DNA from: Rickettsiales bacterium
Lineage (GTDB): Bacteria; Pseudomonadota; Alphaproteobacteria; Rs-D84
Assembly: GCA_031263295.1 (NCBI GenBank)
Contig: JAISGC010000057.1
Location: 1-35,994, forward strand
DNA: 35,994 nucleotides
Direction: 5' to 3'
A program made the position numbers and the translations under genes. Under the pieces are notes generated by a model, which was not told the origin of the DNA, made no database searches, and worked only from the letters and a program-made list of their open reading frames with translations. Shown piece after piece: positions 24,436-31,819 of this stretch; the stretch's first letter is position 1, and each line of letters begins with the position of its first letter.

Positions 24436-25377
24436 ATGAAAAATGCGATTTGGTTTAATCGGTTGAATATTCTTGCGCTGGCGCTGATGCCGGTTGGTTT
24501 TATGGTGCGGATTTTTGGATGGCGCTTTCGCCGCCGCCGGAACTCTAAATTAAAAATCATTTCGATTGAAAATATAACCGGCTTCGACGCGGGCCGGACC
24601 GAAATCATCCGCGAGATTGCAAAATATATGAACGCCGCGGTCGTTCTGGGCGGATATGGTCGGGGGCGCATTGCGCGCGAAAACGATCCGGTTTCCGAAA
24701 TAGGCGCGGAGGCGAAAATGATTGCCAAATCCGGCCTGGAAGTCTGGGTCGGGAACAAGTCCGAATCCGTCCAATCCTTGGAAATAAAGGATCAGAAGGT
24801 TTCGGCGGTTGTCGCGGCGGGCCCCGTTCCGGTGAAAAACGCGGTCCGGATATTATTATTCGACGGGGCGTCGGCGGCCGGGAACGGGCTGTTTTGGCCG
24901 GCCGGTCCGTTGAGGCGCGGCATCGTTTCGGCCGTAAAGTCGGCCGACGCGGTTCTGCTGGCCGGGACGCCCGGCGCAGGCTCTGCGCGGATCCTGCGGA
25001 TTGCGAAGAGAAAGAAAAAGCCAGTGTTTTTTGTCAGGAAAGATTTCGACACGGACGGCCTGTTCGGGAAATACGCCGCCTTCGGCGACGGGCCGGAACT
25101 ATTCGGCGCGCTCGGGGGCATTTTAAGCGTCCGCCTGGTGGATAAAATCCGCTTTCCTGCGGGCCGCGTCTATAACAAAAACGACATAATAAAACTTTTC
25201 CGCGCGGCCAAGGCTTTCGAGGCGCGGCTGATAACCGACGAGAAAAACTGGGTCCGCCTGCCGTCGAACATTCGCGCGAAAGTCCGGTTCGTTCCGGTCA
25301 GGGTCGGATTGCAGCCGAACTTTTATCTGTGGTTGGAACGGCGAGTCGCCGCGGACATTACAGGAGTCCGAATATGA
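24436..25377 (+). CDS. LpxK-like protein with degenerate catalytic motifs
   Basis: 313 residues. The overall pattern follows LpxK, the lipid A 4'-kinase: an N-terminal membrane segment, GGYGRGRI, VKNAVRILLFDG, GNGLFWPAGPLRRG, SADAVLLAG, and the C-terminal ITDEKNWVRLP that corresponds to TEKDxVRLP. Key features are lost. The P-loop region reads IISIENITGFDAGRTEI instead of GN-x-T-x-GG-x-GKTP. The DDGFQ block is missing. The region expected to contain the FPDHH motif reads FPAGRVYNKNDI. The frame is open and in an operon with lpxC (four-base overlap), so it seems to be expressed. It may be a pseudoenzyme or changed in function; it is a divergent LpxK homologue rather than a proven kinase. Confidence 0.75.
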   Translation: MKNAIWFNRLNILALALMPVGFMVRIFGWRFRRRRNSKLKIISIENITGFDAGRTEIIREIAKYMNAAVVLGGYGRGRIARENDPVSEIGAEAKMIAKSGLEVWVGNKSESVQSLEIKDQKVSAVVAAGPVPVKNAVRILLFDGASAAGNGLFWPAGPLRRGIVSAVKSADAVLLAGTPGAGSARILRIAKRKKKPVFFVRKDFDTDGLFGKYAAFGDGPELFGALGGILSVRLVDKIRFPAGRVYNKNDIIKLFRAAKAFEARLITDEKNWVRLPSNIRAKVRFVPVRVGLQPNFYLWLERRVAADITGVRI

Positions 25378-26384
25378 AAACTATAAAAATATCCGGCGTA
25401 GGTGTTCACAGCGGAAAAAAATCCGTTATGGAAATAACGCCGACCAAATCCGGCGGCATAGTTTTTGTCCGTGACGGCGTTCGCATTCCGGCGAGATTCG
25501 ACAATGTCGGAAATGCCATGTTGAGGAACACCACCATCGGGACCGCGCCGAACGAAGTCCAGACCATCGAGCATCTGATGGCGGCGCTTTTCGTTTCGGG
25601 CGTCGCCGACTGCGAGATAAAAATCGATAATTCCGAGACGCCGATTCTGGACGGCTCGGCCGCGGAGCTGATAAAATTATTAAAACCAATTGCGGAAAAA
25701 AGCCGGGCGCCATACCTTGTTATAAAAAAGCCCGTCATTGCCAGGCAGTCTGAATCGATGAAAAAAATGCCGGTCCTTTTGAGGTTTTTATCCAAAACAG
25801 CCGGGTTTTTTAAGGGGCGAAAACTGGACGGATGGGTCGGGTTGTCGCCGGTCCGCGGGCGCAAGTTGGAGGTCGCTGCGCGCCTTATATATAAGGAGAG
25901 GATTATCGGCGACCAATCGTTCGGCTTTGTTTTCGATTACGACGACTTCGCGAAATCGGCCGCCGATTTTGCGAAAAATATCGCCCGGTCCCGGACCTTC
26001 GGAAAGGCCGGGGAATGGGAATGGTTGAAGGCGCATGGAATGGGCCGCGGCGTCGACGAGACGAATGTCATAGCGCTCGGCACAATCGGCGATTTGGAGC
26101 GGCTGCATAAAATCGGAATCGGGAAAGGCATAAAAAAAAGCGCGTTGAAGGCGCGCGGCGAAAACGAGGTCGTCGCGCTGAACGGGCTGTTTTATCCCGA
26201 CGAGTTCGTCCGGCACAAAATCATAGACGCGGTCGGCGACCTTTACACATCGGGCTTCCGCATAGTCGGAAAGCTTGAATCATACAAGGGCTCGCACGCT
26301 ATGAACAATATCGTTCTTCGGAAACTTTTCGCCGACCCGGAGAATTATGATATAATTTCAGAGAATAAGAGAATAAGAGAATAA
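25374..26384 (+). CDS. lpxC: UDP-3-O-acyl-N-acetylglucosamine deacetylase
   Basis: 336 residues, about 30 longer than usual. It catalyses the committed step of lipid A synthesis. The catalytic Glu and zinc His are in QTIEHLMAAL, the second and third metal ligands in RHKIIDAVGDL, and the catalytic His in YKGSHAMNN. An extra stretch (about residues 124-165, MKKMPVLLRF through DGWVGLSP) interrupts the middle. ATG 25374 has AGGAG eight bases upstream, and overlaps the lpxK-like stop. The final ENKRIRE and stop are encoded by the family B repeat. Confidence 0.95.
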   Translation: MKTIKISGVGVHSGKKSVMEITPTKSGGIVFVRDGVRIPARFDNVGNAMLRNTTIGTAPNEVQTIEHLMAALFVSGVADCEIKIDNSETPILDGSAAELIKLLKPIAEKSRAPYLVIKKPVIARQSESMKKMPVLLRFLSKTAGFFKGRKLDGWVGLSPVRGRKLEVAARLIYKERIIGDQSFGFVFDYDDFAKSAADFAKNIARSRTFGKAGEWEWLKAHGMGRGVDETNVIALGTIGDLERLHKIGIGKGIKKSALKARGENEVVALNGLFYPDEFVRHKIIDAVGDLYTSGFRIVGKLESYKGSHAMNNIVLRKLFADPENYDIISENKRIRE

Positions 26385-26479
26385 GAGAATGGAACTTGTT
26401 AAAAGGTTTTTGTTAAAAATTAAAGCACTGCGGTTATCGCAGGCTCCATTCTCTTATTCTCTTATTCTCTTATTCTCTC
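26361..26479. repeat. Octamer (GAGAATAA) hairpin, family B, copy 2: LpxC tail, start codon and lipoprotein signal peptide
   Basis: The left arm of about 30 bases encodes the LpxC end ENKRIRE-stop. The spacer begins ATGGAACTTGTTAAAAGG, giving the next gene its ATG and basic residues. The right arm, complementary to the left, encodes FSYSLILLFSL. Copy 3 at 35878 has the same layout and a related spacer. Confidence 0.93.
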
Positions 26480-26826
26480 TTACCGCGTGCAGCAGCCCCA
26501 ACTCGGGCAATATCGACAATGCGACGATTCTAAACTGGGAAAACGATATGGCCACCAACGAGCAGTTCGTCAAAGATCACAAATACTGCCTCGGCGTCGA
26601 CAAGCCGTCCCATATGCCCCGCTCCCGCGTAGCCAAGCTTCTGATGCCGAATGCCGGCGGCCAGATGCCCGACTGGGAGGGCCTTTGGGTCACATTCCAA
26701 TCCAACGAAAATCGCGACATCCCCCAGCGATTCCTGATGTCCGCCCCGCCCGGCACAACCAGCAAGTCCACGGGCGCATACAGAAAATGCATGTTCAAGA
26801 AAGGCTATCTCCTCCGCGCCGAATGA
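26389..26826 (+). CDS. Small lipoprotein of unknown function with repeat-encoded signal peptide
   Basis: 145 residues. Signal peptide: basic MELVKRFLLKIKALR, hydrophobic FSYSLILLFSL, lipobox LTAC with the lipidated Cys at about 35. The first 31 or so residues are repeat family B sequence. The mature protein has two Cys near CLGVDK and KCMFKKGY, and no domain I recognise. The ATG starts four bases after the LpxC stop, so it is coupled to the lipid A block. Confidence 0.8.
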   Translation: MELVKRFLLKIKALRLSQAPFSYSLILLFSLTACSSPNSGNIDNATILNWENDMATNEQFVKDHKYCLGVDKPSHMPRSRVAKLLMPNAGGQMPDWEGLWVTFQSNENRDIPQRFLMSAPPGTTSKSTGAYRKCMFKKGYLLRAE

Positions 26827-26914
26827 GGCGCGAAGCCGGCGGGGAGGCCCCCGCGGGCCTACTCTGGCGCAGTGCCGGAAATAAGGCAATCCCTTTTATA
26901 ATAATGTGATAAAA
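26827..26914. other. Short spacer with hairpin and promoter-like box
   Basis: AGGCCC-CCGC-GGGCCT forms a GC hairpin just after the lipoprotein stop. TATAAT (26897-26902) then lies 12 bases before ATG 26915, with no Shine-Dalgarno between. Confidence 0.5.
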
Positions 26915-27766
26915 ATGAAAAATAAAATGCTCTTTATAACATCCGACCTTTCGCGGCAGTTGATAATTCTGGCGAAAAAAATCGCGCGCAGCGGGACGCC
27001 CGTCGCGATCGCCGCGCCGGAAAACAAAAACAGCCAGTTTTTCGACGGGCCGGAGATACGGCTTCGCCGCGCGTTCGGGCATCTGTTCGGAAAAAATAAA
27101 ATCCGCGGCTTCGGTTCGGCCATCGCCTTCGACAAGCCCGCGGCGCGCCTGGCCGAGCGGGCCGGAATCCCCGCCTCCGGATACAACGGGGGCGTCGGCA
27201 TAGACCTTTCCGTCTGGAATCCGGGCGCCGTTTCTGGAAACCGCCAGACCATGCTCTTGGGCAAATACAACATCGCGCCGCATCAGAAAATGATAATCGC
27301 GACCGACCCGGACGAAAAGAGCATTCGCGCTCTGATCCTTGGTTTGGAAGGATCAGAGAGAAACGACTTTGTGATTGCTCTTTACGGCGCCTTGACCAAA
27401 AAGCAGGCGCGGCGCATATCCCGGCGCCTCGAAGACGAGCCGCGGATAATATACCTCGGCAACGAGCCGGACCTGCCGACGCTGATGCGCGCGAGCTTCG
27501 CCGTTATGTCTTTTTCCGATTCCGCGAAGTTTTACAAAATCGCCGCGCTCGCCATGGGCCGCATGACTGCATGGAAGAAATCCAAAATCGCCCCGAATGT
27601 CGCGGTGAAAGACGATTTCGCGGCCGCCGCCTTCGCCTTGCTCGATATGCCCGCCAAAGAGCGCGAGCGCTTCGAGAAGGAAAATGTCGTTCGCGCCGCC
27701 CAATTCGATATGGACAAGATTGTCGCGAAGTTGAAAAAATTAGTGCGAGTGCGAGTGGGAGTTTGA
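26915..27766 (+). CDS. Degenerate GT-B (GT4-like) glycosyltransferase
   Basis: 283 residues. The C-terminal half resembles family GT4: GVGIDLSVWNP (like GVDxxxFxP), LLGKYNI, then IIYLGNEPDLPTLMRASFAVMSFSDSAKFYKIAALAMG, where the E-x7-E donor site is reduced. The N-terminal half (LAKKIARSGTPVAIAAP) is like a short GT-B acceptor domain. It may add sugar to lipopolysaccharide core or be inactive. GTG 26906 is an alternative start. The terminal LVRVRVGV and stop are encoded by the hexamer repeat. Confidence 0.55.
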   Translation: MKNKMLFITSDLSRQLIILAKKIARSGTPVAIAAPENKNSQFFDGPEIRLRRAFGHLFGKNKIRGFGSAIAFDKPAARLAERAGIPASGYNGGVGIDLSVWNPGAVSGNRQTMLLGKYNIAPHQKMIIATDPDEKSIRALILGLEGSERNDFVIALYGALTKKQARRISRRLEDEPRIIYLGNEPDLPTLMRASFAVMSFSDSAKFYKIAALAMGRMTAWKKSKIAPNVAVKDDFAAAAFALLDMPAKERERFEKENVVRAAQFDMDKIVAKLKKLVRVRVGV

Positions 27767-27832
27767 GTGGCGCTGCCCATTAAATGCAAACGCGATTATA
27801 AGCTCAACTCAAACTCACACTCGAACTCAAAC
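27741..27832. repeat. Hexamer hairpin, family E, copy 3
   Basis: Left arm AGTGCGAGTGCGAGTGGGAG encodes the end of the GT4-like protein and its TGA stop; the right arm (CTCAAACTCACACTCGAAC) is complementary. It lies directly upstream of the ftsQ -10 box, so it separates two genes and supplies part of a promoter region. Confidence 0.9.
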
Positions 27833-27853
27833 TTTTTATGATATAATCACACT

Positions 27854-28477
27854 ATGAAAAGGTCTTTGCTCTATTTGTTTCTGACGCTCGCCGCGCTGGT
27901 TTATGCGGCGGTCAAATTCGCCGCGTCCGATTCGACCGCGTCCAGGGCGCGGATAATTTCCGACGGGCCGGTCGGCGAAAATCTCCGCGCTTTCGTTTCC
28001 GCGAATGTCGGCAACCCGGATTTGCCGCGCATCGTCGCCGATAACTTTTCCGGCGTCAGATTCGTCTCGGTCAGGAACGATATGAACGGGACCGCCGTCA
28101 TAACCATCCGGCACAAGAAGACCATCGCGGTCTGGACCGACGGCGAGAAATACTATCCGCTGCTTGAAAACGGCGCCCATTTGGACGCGCCTTTCGCGGC
28201 CCGGCCGCAGAGCGTGGTTTTCAAGGGCGCGGTGCCCGCGGATGTTTTGGGCATAATAAAATCGGTCGCGGCCGCGCCGCGGTTTTTCGCGAAGGCGGAC
28301 TTTTTGGAATGGGTGGAGGGTCGGCGCTGGAATGCGATTTTATTCGACAGGGCCAGGGTGATGCTGCCCGATCGCAACGCCGCCGCCGCCATCGCGAAGA
28401 TTGAATCGTCCGGCATTCTGGGCAAAAAGTTTTCCGTCCTGGATCTTCGGGACCCGGAGCGGATGCTGGTCAAATAG
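27854..28477 (+). CDS. ftsQ: FtsQ-like cell division protein
   Basis: 207 residues, shorter than most FtsQ. One membrane helix (about 4-20) is followed by a periplasmic part. The segment VITIRHKKTIAVWTDGEKYYPLLENGAHLD matches the FtsQ-type VxRxPxAVW block, and the C-terminus (WNAILFDRARVMLPD and SVLDLRDPERMLVK) matches the end of the FtsQ domain. The N-terminal POTRA domain seems reduced. TATAAT (27842-27847) then CACACT precede the ATG, so it is probably leaderless. It is followed by an FtsA-like gene, the usual order, but ftsZ is absent. Confidence 0.8.
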   Translation: MKRSLLYLFLTLAALVYAAVKFAASDSTASRARIISDGPVGENLRAFVSANVGNPDLPRIVADNFSGVRFVSVRNDMNGTAVITIRHKKTIAVWTDGEKYYPLLENGAHLDAPFAARPQSVVFKGAVPADVLGIIKSVAAAPRFFAKADFLEWVEGRRWNAILFDRARVMLPDRNAAAAIAKIESSGILGKKFSVLDLRDPERMLVK

Positions 28478-28479
28478 GA

Positions 28480-28610
28480 GAATAAAGAATAAAGAATAAA
28501 GAATAAAGAATAAATAGCGGCGCGTTTGCAGGCAGAGCGCATATTGTTGCGTCATAACTTGTCGCCCGTGCATATTTATTCTTTATTCTTTATTCTTTAT
28601 TCTTTATTAG
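28480..28610. repeat. Heptamer (GAATAAA) hairpin, family C, copy 2
   Basis: Left arm of four GAATAAA units just after the ftsQ stop, about 55-base spacer, right arm of TTTATTC units. The right arm is open in the ftsA frame and encodes IYSLFFILYSLL immediately before the FtsA domain. Confidence 0.9.
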
Positions 28611-28615
28611 AAGCA

Positions 28616-30313
28616 TTGTTCGACAATAAACAGACATTTCTTGCGCTCGACATCGGGACCGGCGTGGTCCGCGCGTTCGGCGCCGCCGTCAAGGACGGGC
28701 GGGCGCGGCATTTTTCCTTCGCCGCGTCCGGGGGCGCGATCGCCGAAAATATCATGAACGCCGCCGACGCGGTCGAAAGGGAGCTCGGCGTGAAGTTCCG
28801 GGATGCGGCGATAACCGGCAACCTCGGGGCGGTCGAATCGGTTGTCGCCAAAAACGGCGTCGCCTTTCCGCGCGTTCGCGAAATAACCGAGACGGACGCG
28901 TTCAATGCAATCTGCAATTCGGCCGAGGTCCGCGGCAATCCGGGCATGGTCCTGCATCTTATACCGCTGCAATTTTCGGGCGCGGCGGATGCGGCCGATG
29001 GCGAGATGGCGCCGGGGCGGCCCGCCTTCGGGCGAGTCCTTTCGGTCCGGTTCAATATGCTTTTCGTCGACGGCGCCCGCGTGTCAGAAATCAAGCGCGC
29101 ATTGATGTCGGCCTCCATCCGGCCAGTCGGATTCTATGACCCGATTTATTTATTGGGGCTGCGCTATCACCAGAAAAAGCGGACGGAGATTTTCATAGAC
29201 TTCGGCGCATCCTTTATAAAGGCCGGGGTTATGACCGACCGCGGCCTGACCAAGCGGTTCGATGTCGCGGCGCCTGTCTTTTCGACCGACGAGAAAATCC
29301 GGCTGGCCGTTTTGGAGGACGAGCCCATGGGCTCGGACCGCTATGTCGCCGCGGCCGAAAATATCACGCGCCAGGATGTCTGGGACGAATGGGCCGCGGC
29401 GATGGGCGATGCGGTCGATATTATTTTGGAGAGAGCCGCCGCGCCGGGCGCCGCGATTTTCATATCCGGCGCGGGCGGAAACGCGGAGCATATAAAGTCT
29501 CTGATCCTTGAAAACAAAGGATTGGAGAATATTACGATATTGGATGGGTTCGCGGCGGCCGGATCTTTGGCGCTCCGCGGCGCGGGTTCCGCCGAACCGC
29601 GGTCTGCGACTGCCGCAGGCGGCGCCGCTCCGCGGCGGGCACCGCGCCGCGGGCGTCGGCCGCAGGCCGCGGCCGTTCTGCCGAGCGTTCTGAACTGGGA
29701 CATAAACAACGGATGGGTTTATAAGATGTTTCAGAACGCCGGAATAAAGCGGCTGCACATCGATGTGCAGGACGGCTTCTATACCGCGGCCGTTTCGGGC
29801 GGGGTGCCGGAATTGAAAAAAATCCGCGCGTTGTGGAGGGGCGGGATGCAGGTTCATCTGATGGTCGACGACCCGGCTTCGTGGGCGCAGGTCGTTATGA
29901 AAATCGGCGCGGATACTATTATCGTCCAGGCGGGGACGCGGAACGCCGAGGCCGCGATGACGAAAATAAAGCGGGCGGGCAGGCGGGCCGGATTTGCGAT
30001 TTCGCCGGACTTCGACATCAAAAAATTGCCGAGGCTGATGCTCGCGATGGCGGACGAGATAATCGTGCTCGCGGTCGCGCCCGGCCCGAGCGGACAGGCG
30101 TTCGGGGAGGCGGCGCTGGCGCGCATACGCGCGCTGAAAAACACGCGGACGCGATATAGGTTCGATTACGAGATAATCGCCGACGGCGGGATAAATCCCG
30201 AGACCGCGAAACTCTGCCGGGAAGCGGGCGCGGATGCGGTCGTCAGCGGAAGCTTTCTGCGCAACGCGCCGGATTTCCCGTCCGCGGTCGCGGAACTAAT
30301 TCATAATTCATAA
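28616..30313 (+). CDS. Fusion of an FtsA-like actin-fold protein with ribulose-phosphate 3-epimerase
   Basis: 565 residues from TTG 28616, or 595 from TTG 28526, in one open frame (numbering below is from 28526). Residues 38-350 are FtsA-like: phosphate-1 loop LALDIGTGVVRA, phosphate-2 EIFIDFGASFIKAG and adenosine loop IFISGAGGNAEHI. Residues 351-382 are an Ala/Arg/Pro linker. Residues 383-590 are an Rpe TIM barrel with the four metal ligands at H411 and D413 (HIDVQDG), H444 (VHLMV) and D553 (ADGGI), spaced as in Rpe. The FtsA C-terminal amphipathic membrane helix is missing. If translation starts at 28526, the repeat-encoded segment IYSLFFILYSLL gives an N-terminal hydrophobic anchor. The terminal IHNS and stop come from another repeat. 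PilM is a less likely identity for the first domain, given ftsQ next door. Confidence 0.82.
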   Translation: MFDNKQTFLALDIGTGVVRAFGAAVKDGRARHFSFAASGGAIAENIMNAADAVERELGVKFRDAAITGNLGAVESVVAKNGVAFPRVREITETDAFNAICNSAEVRGNPGMVLHLIPLQFSGAADAADGEMAPGRPAFGRVLSVRFNMLFVDGARVSEIKRALMSASIRPVGFYDPIYLLGLRYHQKKRTEIFIDFGASFIKAGVMTDRGLTKRFDVAAPVFSTDEKIRLAVLEDEPMGSDRYVAAAENITRQDVWDEWAAAMGDAVDIILERAAAPGAAIFISGAGGNAEHIKSLILENKGLENITILDGFAAAGSLALRGAGSAEPRSATAAGGAAPRRAPRRGRRPQAAAVLPSVLNWDINNGWVYKMFQNAGIKRLHIDVQDGFYTAAVSGGVPELKKIRALWRGGMQVHLMVDDPASWAQVVMKIGADTIIVQAGTRNAEAAMTKIKRAGRRAGFAISPDFDIKKLPRLMLAMADEIIVLAVAPGPSGQAFGEAALARIRALKNTRTRYRFDYEIIADGGINPETAKLCREAGADAVVSGSFLRNAPDFPSAVAELIHNS

Positions 30314-30486
30314 TTCACAATTCATAATTTTCCCCACCCAAGTTTTTCTAAATCTCGCGGGCTTTGCCCGCTCGATAAGAAAAACTTTCCCGCCCCGCTG
30401 GACCCTGCGGGTCCGCGGGGCAGGAGGGAGCGCGACGGCAAGCAACAAATTATGAATTATGCATTATGAATTATGAATTATGAATT
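30298..30486. repeat. Heptamer (ATTCATA) hairpin, family F, with nested element G
   Basis: Left arm of ATTCATA units overlapping the stop of the FtsA-Rpe gene; right arm of TATGAAT units at 30450-30486. Element G (30332-30422) and a second GC hairpin (GGACCCTGCGGGTCC) are nested between. Confidence 0.9.
30332..30422. repeat. Dispersed hairpin element G, copy 1
   Basis: CCCCACCCAAGTTTTTCTA, then CTCGCGGGCTTTGCCCGCTCG, then AAGAAAAACTTTCCCGCCCC; AAGTTTTTC pairs with GAAAAACTT. The copy at 33514-33600 has the same layout with compensating changes in the stem. Confidence 0.85.
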
Positions 30487-30498
30487 GATATTTCCCCC

Positions 30499-30527
30499 TT
30501 TACATAAAAATCTGAATAATTTATAAT
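30499..30527 (+). promoter_or_regulatory. Promoter of the 30747 gene
   Basis: TTTACA (30499-30504), 17-base spacer, TATAAT (30522-30527). The start point near 30534 leaves a 5' UTR of about 210 bases. Confidence 0.8.
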
Positions 30528-30533
30528 TTCGCT

Positions 30534-30746
30534 GCCGCGCCAGATTCGCGCGGCGGGGTGTCATTACCCTCTTTTGAGCGTCCGAAGGGACGAAAATTAT
30601 CTCCAACTCCGGTTGGAGGGCCGATGAATATATTGAATAAGCGGCACAATTCTCAAAGATTGTAATGAACCTCCAACCACCCTTCGCGGATGCGCCGCTT
30701 CGGGTGGCGGACCGCCGTTTGCGGCGGCCATACAAAGGAGTTTGAG
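30534..30746 (+). promoter_or_regulatory. Long structured 5' UTR with mutually exclusive hairpins
   Basis: CTCCAAC (30601-30607) can pair with GTTGGAG (30612-30618), but the overlapping GGTTGGAGG (30611-30619) pairs perfectly with CCTCCAACC (30670-30678). Other hairpins are CCGCGC/GCGCGG near the 5' end, CGTCC/GGACG, and CCGCC/GGCGG just before AAAGGAG. The competing stems suggest an RNA switch; no known riboswitch class is recognised. Confidence 0.5.
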
Positions 30747-31607
30747 ATGAGAATATTTTTTGCGCTGTTTTCGTTTGTCGTCGCGTCCGCCGCGCGGGCC
30801 GCGGATATTGCCGCGTCGGTATTCGCCAATTGCGCCAGGGTCTGCATCAATCGCGAGATTTCCGTTCCGGACTGCGCGTTTCCCGATGTCGCCGCATTGA
30901 ACGCGCAGCTGGCGGAGGCGAAATCCGGTATTAGCGATCGCGATGCAAAGCTGGCCGGTTTGCAAAAAGAACTCGACGGCGCGAGGGCGGATAATTTGAC
31001 CGCGGCGCAATGCGATGCGAAGGTTGCGGCCGCGGTCGCCGCAGTTCCGGCGCAGGCCGCGCCGCCCGCACCGGCGTGTCCCGCGGCCCCGGCTTGCCCG
31101 GCGACGCCGGTGTGTCCGCCGACACCGGCGTGTCCGGCTTCGCCCGTTGTCGCGGCGGCGGCTCCCGCTCCGGCGCCCGCGCCAGCCCCGGCGGCGGCGG
31201 CCGTCGCCGCCGCGCCGGACCCGAAATGCGCCGCTGCGGTAAAGCAGTATTATTTCGGAGTTGTATTCACAAAGAGATTCAAGGCGGGGGATTCGTTCAA
31301 ATGCAATGCCGGAACTTTCGGGGATCCGTCGGTCACGGGAGCGTCCAAGTATTGCTATGGCGAAGATACTTCGATACTGGTGGCGGAAGGAAATACGCAT
31401 ACCATGAAAACCGACGGAAATATAGGCTTTGGGTCTATTTTTGCGGCTTCGGGCGACAGCGGGAAATGCGATAGAAAAAGTTTTGGAAACAACAAGCTGA
31501 GCAGCAGCGGTTTTCCAATATATTGCTATGACCGCAATCTGAATATCGCCGCGAAGGAAGGGGCGGCCTTCGTTCCGAAGTCGAAGAAGCTGAGCCATTG
31601 CCCGTGA
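30747..31607 (+). CDS. Secreted coiled-coil, Pro/Ala/Cys-repeat protein
   Basis: 286 residues, unknown function. Signal peptide 1-18 (FFALFSFVVASAARA|AD). Residues 47-90 form a coiled coil (LNAQLAEAKSGISDRDAKLAG). Residues 101-160 are a Pro/Ala spacer with APACPA-type repeats carrying regularly spaced Cys (111, 117, 123, 129). The C-terminal domain has two related halves, KCNAGTFGDPSVTGASKYCY (185-204) and KCDRKSFGNNKLSSSGFPIY (240-259, followed by CY), each followed by a similar strand (ILVAEGNTH and IAAKEGAAF). AAAGGAG lies six bases before ATG 30747. The layout (export signal, coiled coil, stalk, duplicated Cys domain) suggests a surface or adhesin-like protein, possibly disulfide-linked along the stalk. 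Confidence 0.75.
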   Translation: MRIFFALFSFVVASAARAADIAASVFANCARVCINREISVPDCAFPDVAALNAQLAEAKSGISDRDAKLAGLQKELDGARADNLTAAQCDAKVAAAVAAVPAQAAPPAPACPAAPACPATPVCPPTPACPASPVVAAAAPAPAPAPAPAAAAVAAAPDPKCAAAVKQYYFGVVFTKRFKAGDSFKCNAGTFGDPSVTGASKYCYGEDTSILVAEGNTHTMKTDGNIGFGSIFAASGDSGKCDRKSFGNNKLSSSGFPIYCYDRNLNIAAKEGAAFVPKSKKLSHCP

Positions 31608-31653
31608 TGCTTGCCGGGGGGACCGCGGCCCCGCGCGCCCGATATTTTCTTCT

Positions 31654-31681
31654 TTGCAAAAAAATGCGGAACGCTTATAAT
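31654..31681 (+). promoter_or_regulatory. Promoter of the ncRNA
   Basis: TTGCAA (31654-31659), 16-base spacer, TATAAT (31676-31681). Confidence 0.75.
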
Positions 31682-31687
31682 GGCCGG

Positions 31688-31819
31688 GAACCAAGTTGGG
31701 AAACTTGGGTCGGGGCTATCGAAAGCCTTTACTAGTGCGGCGCGTTCTCGCGTCGTAATCCGCGCATAAAAAACGCCCGGTTGAAATACCCGGTGCCTGC
31801 GGCGATGGCCGCGTTTTTT
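31688..31819 (+). ncRNA. Structured non-coding RNA, about 130 bases, family uncertain (6S-like?)
   Basis: A strong promoter is followed by no plausible reading frame and, 118 bases later, by a terminator. Stem 1 is CCAAGTT-GGGA-AACTTGG (31691-31708); a second is CGCG-TTCT-CGCG (31741-31752 region); GCATAAAAAACGC (31764-31776) is a perfect complement of GCGTTTTTTATGC across the terminator, so the 3' end can fold in two ways. The segment GTGCCTGCGGCG resembles the CCTGCGGCG stretch near the 3' end of proteobacterial 6S RNA, but I cannot draw a full 6S fold. It does not match tmRNA, RNase P RNA or SRP RNA. Confidence 0.5.
31799..31819 (+). terminator. Terminator of the ncRNA
   Basis: GCGGC, loop GATG, GCCGC, then G and six T. 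Confidence 0.8.

Noticed and set aside
24436..25377. lpxK pseudogene by frameshift
   Set aside because: The frame is uninterrupted, in tight operon spacing and retains family blocks; motif loss is by substitution and deletion, so it is listed as a CDS.
26361..26479. CRISPR array or IS ends
   Set aside because: Units are 6-8 bases, inverted rather than direct, without unique spacers of constant size; no transposase or cas gene in the window.
28616..30313. Two separate genes (ftsA and rpe)
   Set aside because: There is no stop codon between the domains and no internal RBS with ATG before the Rpe part; a sequencing error remains possible and is named as a refuting test.
31688..31819. tmRNA, SRP RNA or RNase P RNA
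   Set aside because: No tag peptide frame, no GGAAGC-type SRP loop and no GAGGAAAGTC RNase P core were found.
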